From the NCBI GenBank assembly GCA_946902875.1, contig OX336349.1, positions 7,649,891-7,713,890 on the forward strand: DNA of 64,000 nt, written 5' to 3'. Positions 1-11,050 of the stretch are shown here, in pieces. Made by a program: the position numbers and the translations under genes. The stretch comes from Nematopogon swammerdamellus. Lineage: Eukaryota; Arthropoda; Insecta; Lepidoptera; Adelidae. Each line of letters opens with the position of its first letter. Within the stretch, counting starts at the first letter, position 1. A model generated the notes under the pieces. The model did not search any database. It was not told the origin of the DNA and was given only the letters and a program-made list of their open reading frames with translations.

Positions 1-327
1 ATTATTGAAAAATGGCAGTCAGGCGATTAAATCTCTTTATTATGAAATATATAGATCTACAAGTACCTACGTACCTATACGTCTTCCATTTTGTGAAATA
101 TAATTTGTAAAATTATTCATTTGAGTTCAACCAATTTCTGTGATCACTTGTTATTTATTGGTTGCTTCAAATATTTTGTTATTTTTGTAGAACTTATGAA
201 ATTTTCGTTCTTTAAAATTTTATTTTCTTCAATATTAACTTAATTTAGTTTTCGCCTAATGATGCTTTAAAAACTTGTGAACTGTGTATTAGTTTCGTTA
301 TGAAATTTGTATTGTAAAATATTCACG
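1..327. other. AT-rich stretch without a recognised gene
   Basis: Very AT-rich with short poly-A/T runs. No open frame of interest and no repeat that I recognise. Confidence 0.5.
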
Positions 328-584
328 TACAGGGTGATTTTGTTATTAAGAAAGCTCTTTTAAATGAAACAAAGCTCTTTGAAAAGAAATAAAATTATTG
401 AATTTTTATTATTTATTAATTGTACTGTCAATAAAAGTATAATGCCAAAATCTCAATATTAATCATATTTTTCTCCATAAGGAAATATTTTCAGATATTT
501 TTTTATTTCAATTTTTTTTAGTCGAAATTTTTGTTTACAATATTATACTAATTCCACTTATTATGCCACTGAAATCACCCTGTA
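328..584. mobile_element. Short MITE with TACAGGGTGATTT inverted ends
   Basis: The left end reads TACAGGGTGATTTTG and the right end is its complement (GAAATCACCCTGTA), giving a 257-bp element with about 13-bp terminal inverted repeats. Both ends carry TA, as expected for a TA target duplication. Ends of this kind are typical of MITEs derived from mariner/Tc1-type transposons. There is no coding capacity inside; a short internal direct repeat (AAAGCTCTTT) occurs twice near 350-382. Confidence 0.6.
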
Positions 585-1325
585 GCCACCACACAATACT
601 ATAATATTGTTAACGACATGCGGAGTCCTACTATAGACGTTCCTTTGAAAGCTCACGCATAGATCTCTTATTAAGACGAACCGCTAGAAAGGCCTCAATT
701 GCTTAAATTAGAGTTCTACCATAGAGGACAAATCTGTGGTTCTACTACGTTATATACTGTCTTTGATATTATGTGAGCATTTATTTATATATTATAAACC
801 ATAATTAATACAATTTACTGTTTGGGTCCAACGGAATGTATTTTTTTGTTAAATATTTTTATTTTTACACAATTATAAAATTGTGCTAAAATAAAAACAT
901 TTCGGAAACAACAAGAAATTTGTTTGATATAAGGTTTATTATACAAAGAAAGAACAGTTGAAAGTATGTGCGCCTGTAAGGCCAATTTTCTTTAGAGCAA
1001 AAAAAATATATCCGGCCAAATATTGATGTTGTAACCAAATCTGCTCTCTCTAGTAAATTAAAATAATAAGTTCTAAGCTCTACGTGACTTTATACGTTAA
1101 ATACGATTTCTACTTTTATAATTTAATATATTTTCACTGTAATGAAAAATGCCAATAACGATAATGTCAACAATATTTCCAAGAATGAAATAAATAAAAA
1201 ACGTGTTTGATACTATAAATGGTTTATTATTATTTATTTTGATTTAATTTCCATAGACACCCCCTTTTTTCAATATGATGTTCAAATATTTCGTAAAGAA
1301 GTGATTACCTATATAAAGGTTCTTT
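585..1325. other. AT-rich stretch without a recognised gene
   Basis: No coding, RNA or repeat feature that I can support. Confidence 0.45.
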
Positions 1326-1640
1326 ACTGGCCTACCAACAGTACCAAGCCAACATACATATCGAAGTAGTAAATTAAAACGAATTAAATTAATATTTTTT
1401 TCATAAAAAGTTCACCACATAGGTTATACATATACTGGCCTACCAACAGTAGATACCAACCCAACATACATATCTAAATAGTAATTTAAAATTAATTTAA
1501 TTAGTATTTCTTTCATACAAAGTTTCCCGCATAGGCTATATACTGGCCTACCAACAGTACCAACCCAACATACATATCTAAGTAGTAATTTAAAATGAAT
1601 TTAATTAATATTTCTTTCTTACAAAGTTCATCACTCAACC
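1326..1640. repeat. Tandem repeat, 108-bp unit, about three copies
   Basis: The motif ACTGGCCTACCAACAGTA starts at 1326, 1434 and 1542, an exact 108-bp spacing. The rest of the unit (CCAACATACATAT, then TAGTAATTTAAAA, then TTTCATACAAAGTT) recurs in each copy with substitutions, and copy two has a few extra bases after the motif. The array fades near 1640. Its function is unknown. Confidence 0.85.
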
Positions 1641-1754
1641 TGTCATCGCGTGGTAATTTCAGTAAATAACATTTGATCTGTCCACAAGTCGCTCCTAGAC
1701 ACGGTGGTGTCCGGCGGCACTAGCGATTGTCACAAATTAATAGCGATAAACCAT

Positions 1755-1872
1755 AATCATATCATAAATAGCTATCATGACACCACGCCGCCGCCGCCCG
1801 CGCCCGGCCGAGCGTACGACGCCAGACCCCCGGCGGCGCCATCTTGGATTCCAACATGGCCGCAAAATGTGT
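1755..1872. promoter_or_regulatory. CpG-rich patch with YY1/Pho-like motifs (possible promoter)
   Basis: A sharp GC- and CpG-rich island in AT-rich DNA. On the minus strand it contains AAGATGGCGCC, close to the YY1/Pleiohomeotic consensus, and a second GGCCATGTTGG 14 bases away. A 92-codon open frame runs minus-strand across it (1762-2040) but has no recognisable domain. It could be a CpG-type promoter or first exon, or a repeat fragment; nothing downstream identifies a gene. Confidence 0.25.
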
Positions 1873-2718
1873 AATGAGGCGTTGGTGGCAATTAGATACT
1901 AACTCAGGTGCAGGAAAGGTTGAAATTATGACCGTCGTCTTAGAACGTAGATCAGAGTACTTACTGAATAGCAGAAAAATTCCCGTAAGCCTAATGTATC
2001 CATGAGATGGTGGGTTGGATAAAATCGGACTAGTAGACATTAATCTAAGTTCTTAGGAAATTCTACATCGCCAATTTTCCTATCAGAAACATAGCTTGAA
2101 AAAAATATGATACGCGGAACTATTGACAATTAACTATTCAGTAAAAAGCCAAGCAAAGTGTCTTACAAAAAGTAAATACCTAATGGTCAAAGACACTTTT
2201 TTACTTTCAATCAAAGTTTTAGCTCTAACACTTAATGATGTTCAAATAAAAATGCACATCCTACACCGAGTAAGCGAGTAACCTTTATTCTAATGGCCTT
2301 CCTATCATCATTATTTTATAAATCCACACCAGTAGCCGCAGGTAAAAGACATGGCATTGAACTCATTATAGAGAAAAATATCTAAATAATTTATTACCTA
2401 CGGAAAAACCCAAAGGCAAGGTTTGTGCAAATTGCGGGAAATTAAACTGAAACTAATGCCCTGTTTATGAGGATCACGGCGTTGGGTCGATCTTCAATGG
2501 ATCGACGAATCAACCAATTTAACTAGAAAACTAAAAAAAACCCTCTACCCCTTTTCTAATAAGACAAATTATCTCTTCAGAACATTCAATAAAATGTTTG
2601 CCCATATTCCTATTAATAACTTTCTTTCCAAATATGCATTCAATGATGCAAAAAAAATTGTTATCATATTTTATCATTTATTGATTTGAGCATAAGAGCC
2701 GGCACGGCATTAAAAAAA
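1873..2718. other. Stretch without a recognised gene
   Basis: AT-rich. No reliable coding or repeat signal seen. Confidence 0.4.
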
Positions 2719-3045
2719 ACCGGCCAAATGCGAGTCGAACTCGCGCACCGAGGTTTCTGAATCACCATGTATGTCATCTATGGCGTGTTTAATGCTTCAT
2801 ATTAGTTCAAATTCATGATTAGTTCAAATGCTTCATACTCTTTTCGGTAGATGGCGCGCATACACTTTTTAGTTTCTTCTATGGGGACCCCTGTGAATTT
2901 TTTACTTTTCTCATCTTAATTATTTGTTGTTATATTATGTAATAACACATTTTCTGTGAAAATGTCAACGGGCTACCTGTTACGGTTCAAGAGATACAGC
3001 CCTCAGACAGGACAGACAGACAGCCGGATACGGAACCCTAAAAAC
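2719..3045 (+). mobile_element. Lepidopteran 'agggttccgta' repeat, copy 1
   Basis: Begins ACCGGCCAAATGCGAGTCG and ends CGGATACGGAACCCTAAAAA. The head contains a short palindrome (gcgagTCGAactcgc). The middle carries the family's typical 'gtagatggcgcgcatacac', 'atggggacccc' and 'ttacggttcaagagatac' blocks and a GACA-rich microsatellite before the tail. This copy has a decayed inner left end (aggtttctga). It is non-coding and non-autonomous; I recognise the family from many lepidopteran genomes but not its class. Confidence 0.8.
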
Positions 3046-3404
3046 TAAGGTACTTGAATTACCCACCCAAGAAAAATAGGTACAGAAAATTATTATCTCC
3101 ATTGCAATTACAGAGTTGACGAGAGTTTCGCCCATGCGCCACCACTGGACCACACTCCACGGCGACGACGAGATAGTATTAAAGCTCTTAAATGTTGGCT
3201 CGAGCCGCGTCCGCCGCGCCCGCTGTTGTCATCGTGATAAAGAGAAAATAAACCCAGTTTCCTGATCTTTCGCCATAAGTAAGCCTTAGTCGAGCCTCGC
3301 TCGTGTCACTGCCAAGCCGATAACTATAAGTTGAGGGGTTCTAGAGAAATACAGATTGGCCAGCCATCAGTCTGTTATTTTTGTTGTTTGTAGTGGTGGA
3401 GTAG
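3046..3404. other. Stretch without a recognised gene
   Basis: A moderately GC-rich segment around 3120-3240 is the only notable composition change. No open frame or repeat recognised. Confidence 0.35.
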
Positions 3405-3765
3405 TTTTTTTATGAAAACTGACACAGTGACATCGAAAATACACAGCTACATCACCTACTACATTCGTGATGTCAGCCCATAACACCTTGGTGGACTAGT
3501 TGCCATGTCAGTGCTTCCCTTCGGTCGTGCCGACACTAAACTGGACGGAAAACGCGAACTATTTAAATAGCCGTTTCAACCGACCTTTCATTCAGTGCGG
3601 TGGTACCAATCCGAGCGGGTTACACCCTACCACCTAGTAAGGTATGAAGGGAAGGGACCTACAGTTTTACCCACGGTCAGCCTCCAACTGTCGAGCTGGG
3701 TCACCAATCCATCCACTGACCGCGCCCAGGTGTGCTTATGATCCGACCGACAGTCGAAGTCCCAT
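3405..3765 (-). mobile_element. tRNA/5S-headed SINE, copy 1
   Basis: Reads on the minus strand; the plus strand starts with the complement of the A-tail (TTTTTTTATG). The body and the 5S-like block are present (complement of CGCGGTCAG and GGTGACC). It belongs to the sub-family with AAGCACACCTGGGCGCGG instead of AAGCAACGCTGAGCGCGG. The tRNA-like 5' end is decayed. The family structure is described under the copy at 29446-29829. Confidence 0.75.
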
Positions 3766-3933
3766 GCATATTATATTGTGCAGTTTTGGAGTTCAAAGTG
3801 ACGACGGCCACACACAGCGACCGTGTCGACTCGACGACACGCGTTGAAGTCTTTTCCATAGCGATTCGTATTTCGCGCCTAAGACGATACTTCGCTTACA
3901 AAGTGATTCTTCAAAGTCTCTTCAAGGAATCTT

Positions 3934-3996
3934 GGTTTCCAGCTATCCCTGCCAGCCTTTGTAGAATACAAAGACCGGCTGGGATAGCTGGAAGCC
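3934..3996. repeat. Tight hairpin, 30-bp arms, 3-nt loop
   Basis: The arm starting GGTTTCCAGCTATCCC is followed after a 3-base centre by its complement ending GGGATAGCTGGAAGCC. About 25 of 30 positions pair. The loop is too small for a usual miRNA precursor; it resembles a templated inverted duplication. Confidence 0.7.
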
Positions 3997-4709
3997 ATCA
4001 GACGGCCAAGACGGCAGCGGCCCGCGGCAGACCTAAGCCCACAACGTGAGATCACAGTGAGATGGAGAACGCAGGAATTTCCTTCATTGGTTGGCAAGTA
4101 CACCAGGCACTTAGTCGACACGTGCAACTGCACGTGCTTACAATTGAATTTAATCTAAATGTACTATGTTATTGTGTTGCATAGGAATCCCGTTCTAACC
4201 AAATTTACATCACCGTAACTATGTAAGTATGGGCGAAGGATGGGGAGCTTAGCGAATAAAATGGCGCCATTTACAATGGATCGACAATAAATTAGCACCG
4301 CATTTATTAGTCCACTCGAAATTCAAAGCAGCTGTTGTTTAGTAATTGAAACTAAGTAATTCGATCTCGTCCTTTCTAGAATGATCTTTTATGTAAGTAT
4401 TTGTAAATTTAGTTAATTATATTTAAATACTAGTACTATGACGAACCATGGAATGATACACATGTATTTAGGGACTTGTTTAGTTAGGTTATAGAAGAAA
4501 GATAATTTTTATACTATAAAAATTTAGCAATTTGACGAGATTTTTTTTTATTAATTAAGTAATCCTTTAAAAATCCATTTAAAAAAAGACATATTTTGAT
4601 TATATGTATGTTATGAATATACCGATTATTTCATTATTTGTTTAATTTATTTCATTAATTAAAAAAACTAATTTTAAATTTAAAGTTGCATAATCAAAGA
4701 CTGCCAAAC
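3997..4709. other. Stretch without a recognised gene
   Basis: Mostly AT-rich, with poly-T and poly-A runs near 4540-4690. Small open frames at 3732-4133 overlap the hairpin and SINE and have no recognisable domain. Confidence 0.4.
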
Positions 4710-4848
4710 TTTTTTTATGGAAACTAACACGGTTGGCTACATCACCTACAACATCCTCCTACACCTTGGTGAACTAGATGCCATTCAGTGCAATTCATTT
4801 CAGTGCAAGCATTTCAGTGCTTCCCTTCGGTCGTGCCTGCTACACTGA
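4710..4848 (-). mobile_element. tRNA/5S-headed SINE, 3' part only (copy 2)
   Basis: Complement of the SINE tail: TTTTTTTATGGAAACT, GGTTGGCTACATCACCTACA and the GTGCTTCCCTTCGGTCGTGCC block. A short internal duplication (ATTTCAGTGCAA) interrupts it at 4790-4815. The head is missing because another repeat abuts at about 4866. Confidence 0.75.
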
Positions 4849-4865
4849 ATATATACATACATACA

Positions 4866-4998
4866 TAGCGTCACGCCTGTTTCCCAGTGGGGTAGGCAGA
4901 GACAACGGATCTCCACGTGCCACGATCCTAACACACCTCTGCCGCCTCTTCCACTCTCATAATGTTCTTCATGCATGCTCGTCGGTTACGGATACTAC
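4866..4998 (+). mobile_element. Lepidopteran 'cacgcctgtttcccagtgggg' repeat
   Basis: AGCGTCACGCCTGTTTCCCAG followed by GGGGTAGGCAGAGACAACGG, CCACGATCCTAACACACC and a CTCATAATGTTCTTCATGC block. Preceded by CATACATACAT. I recognise this block as an interspersed sequence common in Lepidoptera; its class is unknown to me. Confidence 0.7.
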
Positions 4999-5017
4999 AC
5001 ACTGAATAGTCCTTTTA

Positions 5018-5199
5018 ATAGATAGATAGAAAATTCTTTATTGCTCCAGTAAACATTCAACAGTAACAAATACATTGGAAAATTTACATAAGGTGCAAAG
5101 GCGGACTTATCCCTTACAGAGATTTCTTACAGTCAACCTTTAGATGTTTGAGATTCGATAATATAGTGGAATGTAAGTAGTAGCAAAAGAGTTGCGTGA
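5018..5199 (-). mobile_element. LINE 3' tail (outer element, split by an insertion)
   Basis: Read on the minus strand this ends in a short ATCTATC repeat after a 'caataaagaattttc' tail, as a LINE 3' end would. The same sequence (tttacagagatttcttacaatcaacc) recurs at about 27815-27912, so it is a dispersed family. The remainder of the element continues beyond the inserted fragment, at about 5700-6256. Confidence 0.5.
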
Positions 5200-5695
5200 C
5201 AATTGAAGATAAATATAATAATCATACAAAATGAACCGCCCTTAGTACCCTGGTTTGACAAATTAAAAATGAATCGTGAACGTCTTGTCGTGGCTTTTCG
5301 TTTAAGATCTGGTCACATTCCTTTAAATAAATTTGGTTTTTTAATGAGAAAGGTATCATCTCCAAATTGTGATCTATGCGGAGTTCCTGAAGATGTATAT
5401 CATATTTTGACCGAATGTGCAAGGGGAAATTTAGTTAGGAAACATTTGAATTATGGGCGATTCTGTTTAGGCCCATATATAGATAATTTGGCTCATCCAG
5501 CATCCGAGGGTGCTGCGAAGTTGTTTAAAATGTATAATGTTATTATGAAAGAAAGAGCTGCTCGCTCGAATTAGTTTGGTTAGTTTTTAAGTTGTTGTTG
5601 TCTATTATTTTATTGTGTTATGTTTGTTGTTGTATGAAGAGAGTTGGCATTTTCATTTATTGAAACAAACCCTTTAAATAAATGAAAAAAAAAGA
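5200..5695 (+). pseudogene. 5'-truncated LINE: C-terminus of ORF2 with zinc-knuckle motif
   Basis: An open frame at 5203-5574 encodes the last ~100 residues of a non-LTR retrotransposon ORF2. The key part is a cysteine/histidine motif, C-D-L-C then seven residues then H and four residues then C (about 5368-5417), preceded by RLRSGHIPLNKFGFLM. This C-terminal motif is typical of I/R1-type LINEs. Reverse transcriptase and endonuclease are absent. A 3' untranslated region ends with a short poly-A (AAATGAAAAAAAAAG) near 5691. It sits inside another, oppositely oriented LINE remnant. Not functional; typical 5' truncation. Confidence 0.7.
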
Positions 5696-6256
5696 ATACT
5701 TATTAACAATACATATAAGTAAATGCTAGTAAGATATAAGCCATACATGTTTAATACATATAAATTACTAAATATATCGAATATTATATACAAACAAATA
5801 TACATACATACATACTTGTCCATCCAGGTAAGTATGAAACAAAAGTGGTTTTTGTTTTTTAGATTTTTACTTCACATTGACGGAGGTAATACAGTTTTAG
5901 GTGTTTTTTGAATAAGGGAAGCGATTTATAATGTCGGATAAAGTATGGTAGTGAGTTCCACAGTCGAGCTGCGTAACAGAAAATGAGTTCGTATAAAAAC
6001 CAGTTTTATGAGAGGAGATAGCTACAATATTGTCATGACTAGACCGAAGTGGGACACCGTGAGAAGATAGGTTCTGAAAACGGGAAGATCGGGGAGACTC
6101 GGGAGCAGAGGGGTTGTTAAGACAAGAGTAAAGAAGACTAAGAATGTACTGGAAGAATATACTGGACCATTCGCCCGATTCGCTCACTAATGTGTTAGTG
6201 TTTGTACGTGCATGCAATACAATTACAAAGTTATTTAAGAATAAAAATAATCGCAT
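5696..6256 (-). pseudogene. LINE ORF2 C-terminal remnant (minus strand)
   Basis: The minus-strand frame 5897-6256 ends in a region like the C-terminus of jockey/CR1-type ORF2. In one frame it reads FYTNSFSV and, after a frameshift, AARLWNSLP followed by FIRHYKSLPLFKK, which matches the family's usual 'F..RTA.LWNSLP....F....L..FK..L' ending. The upstream part (SPRSSRFQNLSSHGVPLRSS) corresponds to the linker before it. No RT domain is present. Together with 5018-5199 this forms one old element split by the plus-strand fragment. Confidence 0.55.
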
Positions 6257-7178
6257 TCAATATTACAATATCATAAGTAGAACTAATTGAAGTCAAATTG
6301 AAAATTAAAATAATCCACGCCAGGCAACAGGTTGCCCATATTAAATTTGACGCAATTTCAAATTATTTCAATGGTTGAGGTCAACCTGTGGCAATGTTCT
6401 CTCCATACAATGATTGATTATCAGCTCTCAAAGTTCACAGTTTTGGTTGCCTGGGCTGCTGCCTGGGCATTAGGTAATGTACAAGTAATTTATCGCATAG
6501 AAAGATCAGTACACAAAGTATGAGAATAATTAGATTGTTGACCAAATGAAGTAGTTAAACATGTCATCTATAAATTTAATTTGTCGATCTACGCTTAAGT
6601 ACTAAGTTTCTTTATATTGTCTCTCGTAAACTCGTAAATATTAGGCACAATTTTTCTCAAAATATTATAACGAAATATAGTAGTATTACTTTTTGCTCTT
6701 ATCTCTTTATTATCTTATATATTAATTACCAATATATTCTTATTAATATTCTTCTTGGTATCCATATGTGTACAGTTTTGGCATGTACATAATTGATTCA
6801 AAATTCACTCCAGTGTTGAATTACTTCATGAATAATCTCCTACTCGTGTAGGTCTATGATGGATATCAGATTATTTCTTCTTCATCTGAATTGAATAAAT
6901 AGTTTCATAGCGGAAGTAGGCAAATATAAACTCTGAATTAATTAAAATTATGCCTACCCAAGTGAGACTGCTCAAAGTCGGCATGACATTCGGCAATATA
7001 ATAGAATGTCTGAAGAGAAATATCTGAAACCACCATGTTTCCAGTTGTTATAAAAGATTCATCGAGTCAAAGCACTGATACGGTACCTAGTTTCTATATA
7101 ATGAGCTGATTTTACGGATGTAATAGGTGATGCAGAAAGAGCCAAGCTATCTCAGTTTCCAGAAAACAAAACTAAAAA
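6257..7178. other. Stretch without a recognised gene
   Basis: AT-rich. A 63-codon frame at 6332 has no recognisable domain. Nothing else supported. Confidence 0.45.
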
Positions 7179-7565
7179 CTGGCCAAGTGCGAGTCGAACT
7201 CGCGCACCGAGGGTTCCGTATCGCCATGTCATGGTCGGCGCCACTCACGCCATCATGGCGTGTTTGATGAAATGCTTCATAGTAGTTAAAATTCATGATT
7301 AGTTAAAATGCTTCATACTGTTTTCGGTAGATGGCGCGCATACACTTTTTAGTTTTTTGTATGGGGACCCCCGTGAATTTTTTACTTTTTCTTATTTTTA
7401 ATTGTTGTTATATCGGCCATAATAAATTAACACTTATTCGGTGAAAATTTCAACAATTTATTACGGTTCAAGAGATGCAGCCCTCGGACAGACAGACGGA
7501 CAGACAGACAGAAGCCGTAGGCTTAGTAATAGGGTCCCGCACGACATATACGGAACCCTAAAAAA
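7179..7565 (+). mobile_element. Lepidopteran 'agggttccgta' repeat, copy 2
   Basis: A well-preserved copy: GGCCAAGTGCGAGTCGAACT start, CGAGGGTTCCGTATCGCC, a GACA-rich stretch, GTAGGCTTAGTAATAGGG and the tail ATACGGAACCCTAAAAAA. The inner left block and the tail are inverted copies of each other (agggttccgta / tacggaaccct). Confidence 0.85.
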
Positions 7566-9564
7566 GTGTAGCAGAAAAGTGCCGTAACCAAAACATGCTC
7601 AGAGATAAGAGTTGAAACGTCTGCAGAGACAGAGCGAGATCATCAAACAGTTGTGCAGGCTCCCGGTAGTTTTGCAATAGTTGTCGGCTACTCTCGCGCC
7701 GCTCGCGTGCCGTGCTCGTGAGTTCATAATAATTTATGAGCTACTATTTGCCGTCCGAGCGCTTGTAGCCGGTTGCTTATATATAAGCAACCGACACTGA
7801 CATTTGGCCCGTTTGTTGCGGGGTTGTAGACGAGAGCTCGAATTGACGGTGAGGTATGCAGATCATTACTTTTTAGAACATGGCATGATGAATTTTAACG
7901 ATCTTTTTGATCATTGTGTGAAAAAAAAACATATTTCAAAGACATCTCAGATGATTATTCTGTCTGAAGCGATACCGACACCTATAGGAATCTATGGGTG
8001 GGTCGGCGCTAAATGTCGAGCTTTCGATAAAAAAAATGTATTGTAATCCTACACATTGAAGTTGTTTTGAGCTAACGGCTACATTATTTTAAATCTAAGT
8101 GTTCGTTGTAATTTTTTGTTAATTTTACTTTCACATTTTCAAATATCTGGTAGGGGCACAATTTTTCTGTGCTAACTTCTGATGTATGTACTACATACCT
8201 ATAAAACAAGTATAAACTAAATAAGTGTCGACTAGAAAAAACATATTTTACAAAAGGTTTACCTTCTGCAGTATCTGCAGCAGCACGTGCAATAGCTACG
8301 AATTGTTAGTTCGCCATTAAAATAAATCGCGTACATACAGTATACGTAAATTATTCTAAATATCGTAGAGTTTTACAATTTATATTGTTTGCTCTCCAAT
8401 ATTTTGAGTATTTTGAGTAAAATGTCATAAGAAAAAAATTATCAATACTTCCTAAATTCATTCATAACCAAATAAAATAAATGTTCTCAAAATCACGATA
8501 CTAATTAGCTACCAACGTGCGTCGACCCACACAGCACAGCGACATAGCATACGGATCCCGCTCTATCGTAAGGCACCGACAATGACATTTGGCCCGCGAG
8601 TTCCCGGCGCCCACCTTTGTTTTAATTCTACCGTCACTCGGCCGCTGTTGTATGAAGTAACAATAAGATGGAATGATGATGTCGGCCGCGTTACTTTATG
8701 AATGAGTTTCGGACGAGCTGTATTAGATAATGATTACTTTCGGTAATGATATGTAGGCACGCGCGCTGCATGTACGCTGATTTGAACGTAGTGAATAAAA
8801 ATTTCATTTTCATGCGGTATTTAGTAGAGTACGATTTGGGCAATATACCTAACAAATTAGGTACGTATTAAGGGAATTATCAATGAAAACTCAAAATATT
8901 AAATGTACCTTTTGAAATTGTTTCTAATATTATTCAAAATAACTCTTCATATAGAAATAAAACAATTATTGTTATTTCATATGCACTTTTACAAATTATA
9001 GTAAGGGCATGAATTTGTTATTAGTCAATTACAATAAATTCCTAATTGAAAATCGACGGAGGTCCGTAGTGCGGTAAGTAGGTACGCTTCTTGACGACTT
9101 TTTGTTATGTCGATAATTTTTGTTTCCCCTGTGATTATGATAGGTGAACTACCGAGTGCCAGACGCAGGTCAAGCGACAATATCTAGACTGTAAACAAAC
9201 CGCCTGTGGAATTTCACCTGCTTATCGAGCATGTGCCATCTTCTTGGTATGCGTCCAACAAATTCTGACAGCTTTACATACAGATGTATCACCGATATTA
9301 TACTGCGAGCAGGGACTGCTAAAGCAAGAGAAACTGCAACATTACTTTTGAAGGAAATAACACACTTGTAATTTTTTTTTTTTATTCTTCATTTAAGTTT
9401 AGCGCTTCAGCCGTATTCGGTTATGCCAGCCCCATGGAGAGAATTAATTCTAAATGCAGATTCTTATATATTATCTATTCTTCTTATTATCGATTCTTAT
9501 ATCTACGCCGTGTCCCAAAACTCAACGTCAAGCGGGAACCAGGGAGTAGGCCAGTTTATGACTA
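7566..9564. other. Stretch without a recognised gene
   Basis: Contains a perfect 22-bp palindrome at 7771-7792 (GGTTGCTTATATATAAGCAACC is split by its TATATA centre) and a near-identical 22-bp direct repeat at 7790-7811 and 8575-8596 (ACCGACxxTGACATTTGGCCCG). An 80-codon frame beginning with TTG at 7804 has no recognisable domain. Confidence 0.4.
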
Positions 9565-9846
9565 CCCAGGGAAAAATAAGAAAAAAAAAATTTGAATAAT
9601 TTATTTTTTTAGAAAAAAATGGAACCGAATATTTTTTTTTTTTTGTAAAACTACAGGCCTTCGGGTTTTGTTTGCGATACTGATCAATAGCAGAGTTATT
9701 TAGGCTACCAATAAACTATTTTAACAATTATATTTGCAAATTTGTACTTATAGTACCTAAAAATGTCAATTTTCAACGTTTCGCAAAAAATGCTCATATC
9801 ATAAGAAACAAATGACGCGGTTTTTTTTTTCTTATTTTTCCCTGGG
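9565..9846. mobile_element. MITE-like element with CCCAGGGAAAAATAAG ends
   Basis: Left end CCCAGGGAAAAATAAGAAAA and right end TTTTCTTATTTTTCCCTGGG are inverted copies of about 26 bp; the interior has no coding frame. The true outer ends could lie slightly further out (a 'gtgtcccaaaactc' and a 'catcctgtat' flank it), which would fit a larger mariner-like MITE. Confidence 0.55.
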
Positions 9847-10078
9847 CATCCTGTATATCTTAAAAATTCCGAGATGATGGCGAATTCCGAGGTCTGTTTA
9901 GTCAACTATGCTCGTATGCACGTCGGACTTCGGCCTGGTCCTGTTATTTCGAAGAGGCAAAATGTTTAGCTAACTACACGTAGGTACATAACTTGACCTT
10001 GGATAACGGCGGCCTTAGCAGCTATATTGAGTAGGTATGTACTCGTACTTAATACTTCTTCGGATTCGTCCTGATTAA

Positions 10079-10372
10079 GTTTTTTTTTTATGGAAACTGA
10101 CACGTTTGGCTACATCACCTGCAACATCCGCGATTCCAGCCCATAACACCGGGTGAACTAGGTGCCATGTCAGTGCTAGCCTTCATTTCATGTCGGCTAC
10201 ACTGCACTGGACGGAAAACACGAACTATTTACATAGCCGTTTCGACCGACGACGTTTCGCTCAGTGCGGTGGTACCAACCCGGCCGGGATAAACCCTACC
10301 ACCTAGTAAGATAAGAAAGGAAGGGATCTACAGTTTAACGTGAAATCCGAACCACGGTTAACGTTCTCCATC
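10079..10372 (-). mobile_element. tRNA/5S-headed SINE, body and B-box only (copy 3)
   Basis: Complement of the A-tail (TTTTTTTTTATGGAAACTGAC), the body, and the B-box-like arm (CGTGAAATCCGAACCACGG). The 5S-like and A-box head is missing, so this is a 5'-truncated copy. Confidence 0.85.
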
Positions 10373-11050
10373 GTAATCAGTTTAATAGGTAAACAATAAT
10401 CGCTATTTTTAAGTCTGATTAGATCTGAAAATGTATCTTTCTTCTTAGAAGGAAGTTGTCCTCTAAGCCAAGCATTCATTGTAAATGCTCATACTAAATA
10501 CTTTTAATTTGGGTAAATTTCTCGGCAGATTTGGGAGCACATGCAAGTCTGTTGGTTTGCACTTTTAATTGGACGATGGCTCGGACGATCGGCCTTCCGC
10601 TGCGCTCCCCCTGCAATCGGTGTCTCGGCATTGACTTGTCTCGGTGTTGCAATGTTCGCTGCGGCCTCCTCCGCGACTGTTGTTCAAACAAAGGCTGCTG
10701 TCGGACCATATCGGGTCAGAGCATCACGACCCGACCGCTGAGTGCTGTTCGGGGTAATATGGAGTTCAGATGTGGACGTTTGCAATGATGAGTCGCGCTT
10801 AGTGCTTCGAAAACCGATGGATGTAAAATCATGTCATTGCTCTTTTTTAACTTCTATGTGAGTTCTAAATCGTATTGTGTTATGTATATTTGTGTGAAAA
10901 TATAATGCAAAATAGTAATGCAATTTCTTGAAAAATATGCGATCAATGGTCTCGATTAACTGAGTTTTGTTTGAAATATCTATAGAATTTGCAAAATGTG
11001 ACAGTAGAAAATAATGAAAAGAATCAAAGATGGCTGACCTAGGAAAAAAA
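10373..11050. other. Unassigned stretch with short overlapping frames
   Basis: Between about 10500 and 10790 the composition rises in GC and frames are open on both strands (10494-10709 minus, 10531-10788 plus). None shows a domain that I recognise; it may be an old transposon fragment. Confidence 0.3.

Noticed and set aside
3934..3996. A microRNA precursor
   Set aside because: The stem is good but the loop is only three bases, and no conserved mature sequence is recognisable.
5897..6256. A host protein of 119 residues on the minus strand
   Set aside because: The end matches a LINE ORF2 C-terminus after a frameshift, and its downstream sequence is a dispersed repeat.
10494..10788. A small host gene with overlapping frames on both strands
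   Set aside because: No domain, no convincing start context, and frames are open on both strands in GC-richer DNA.
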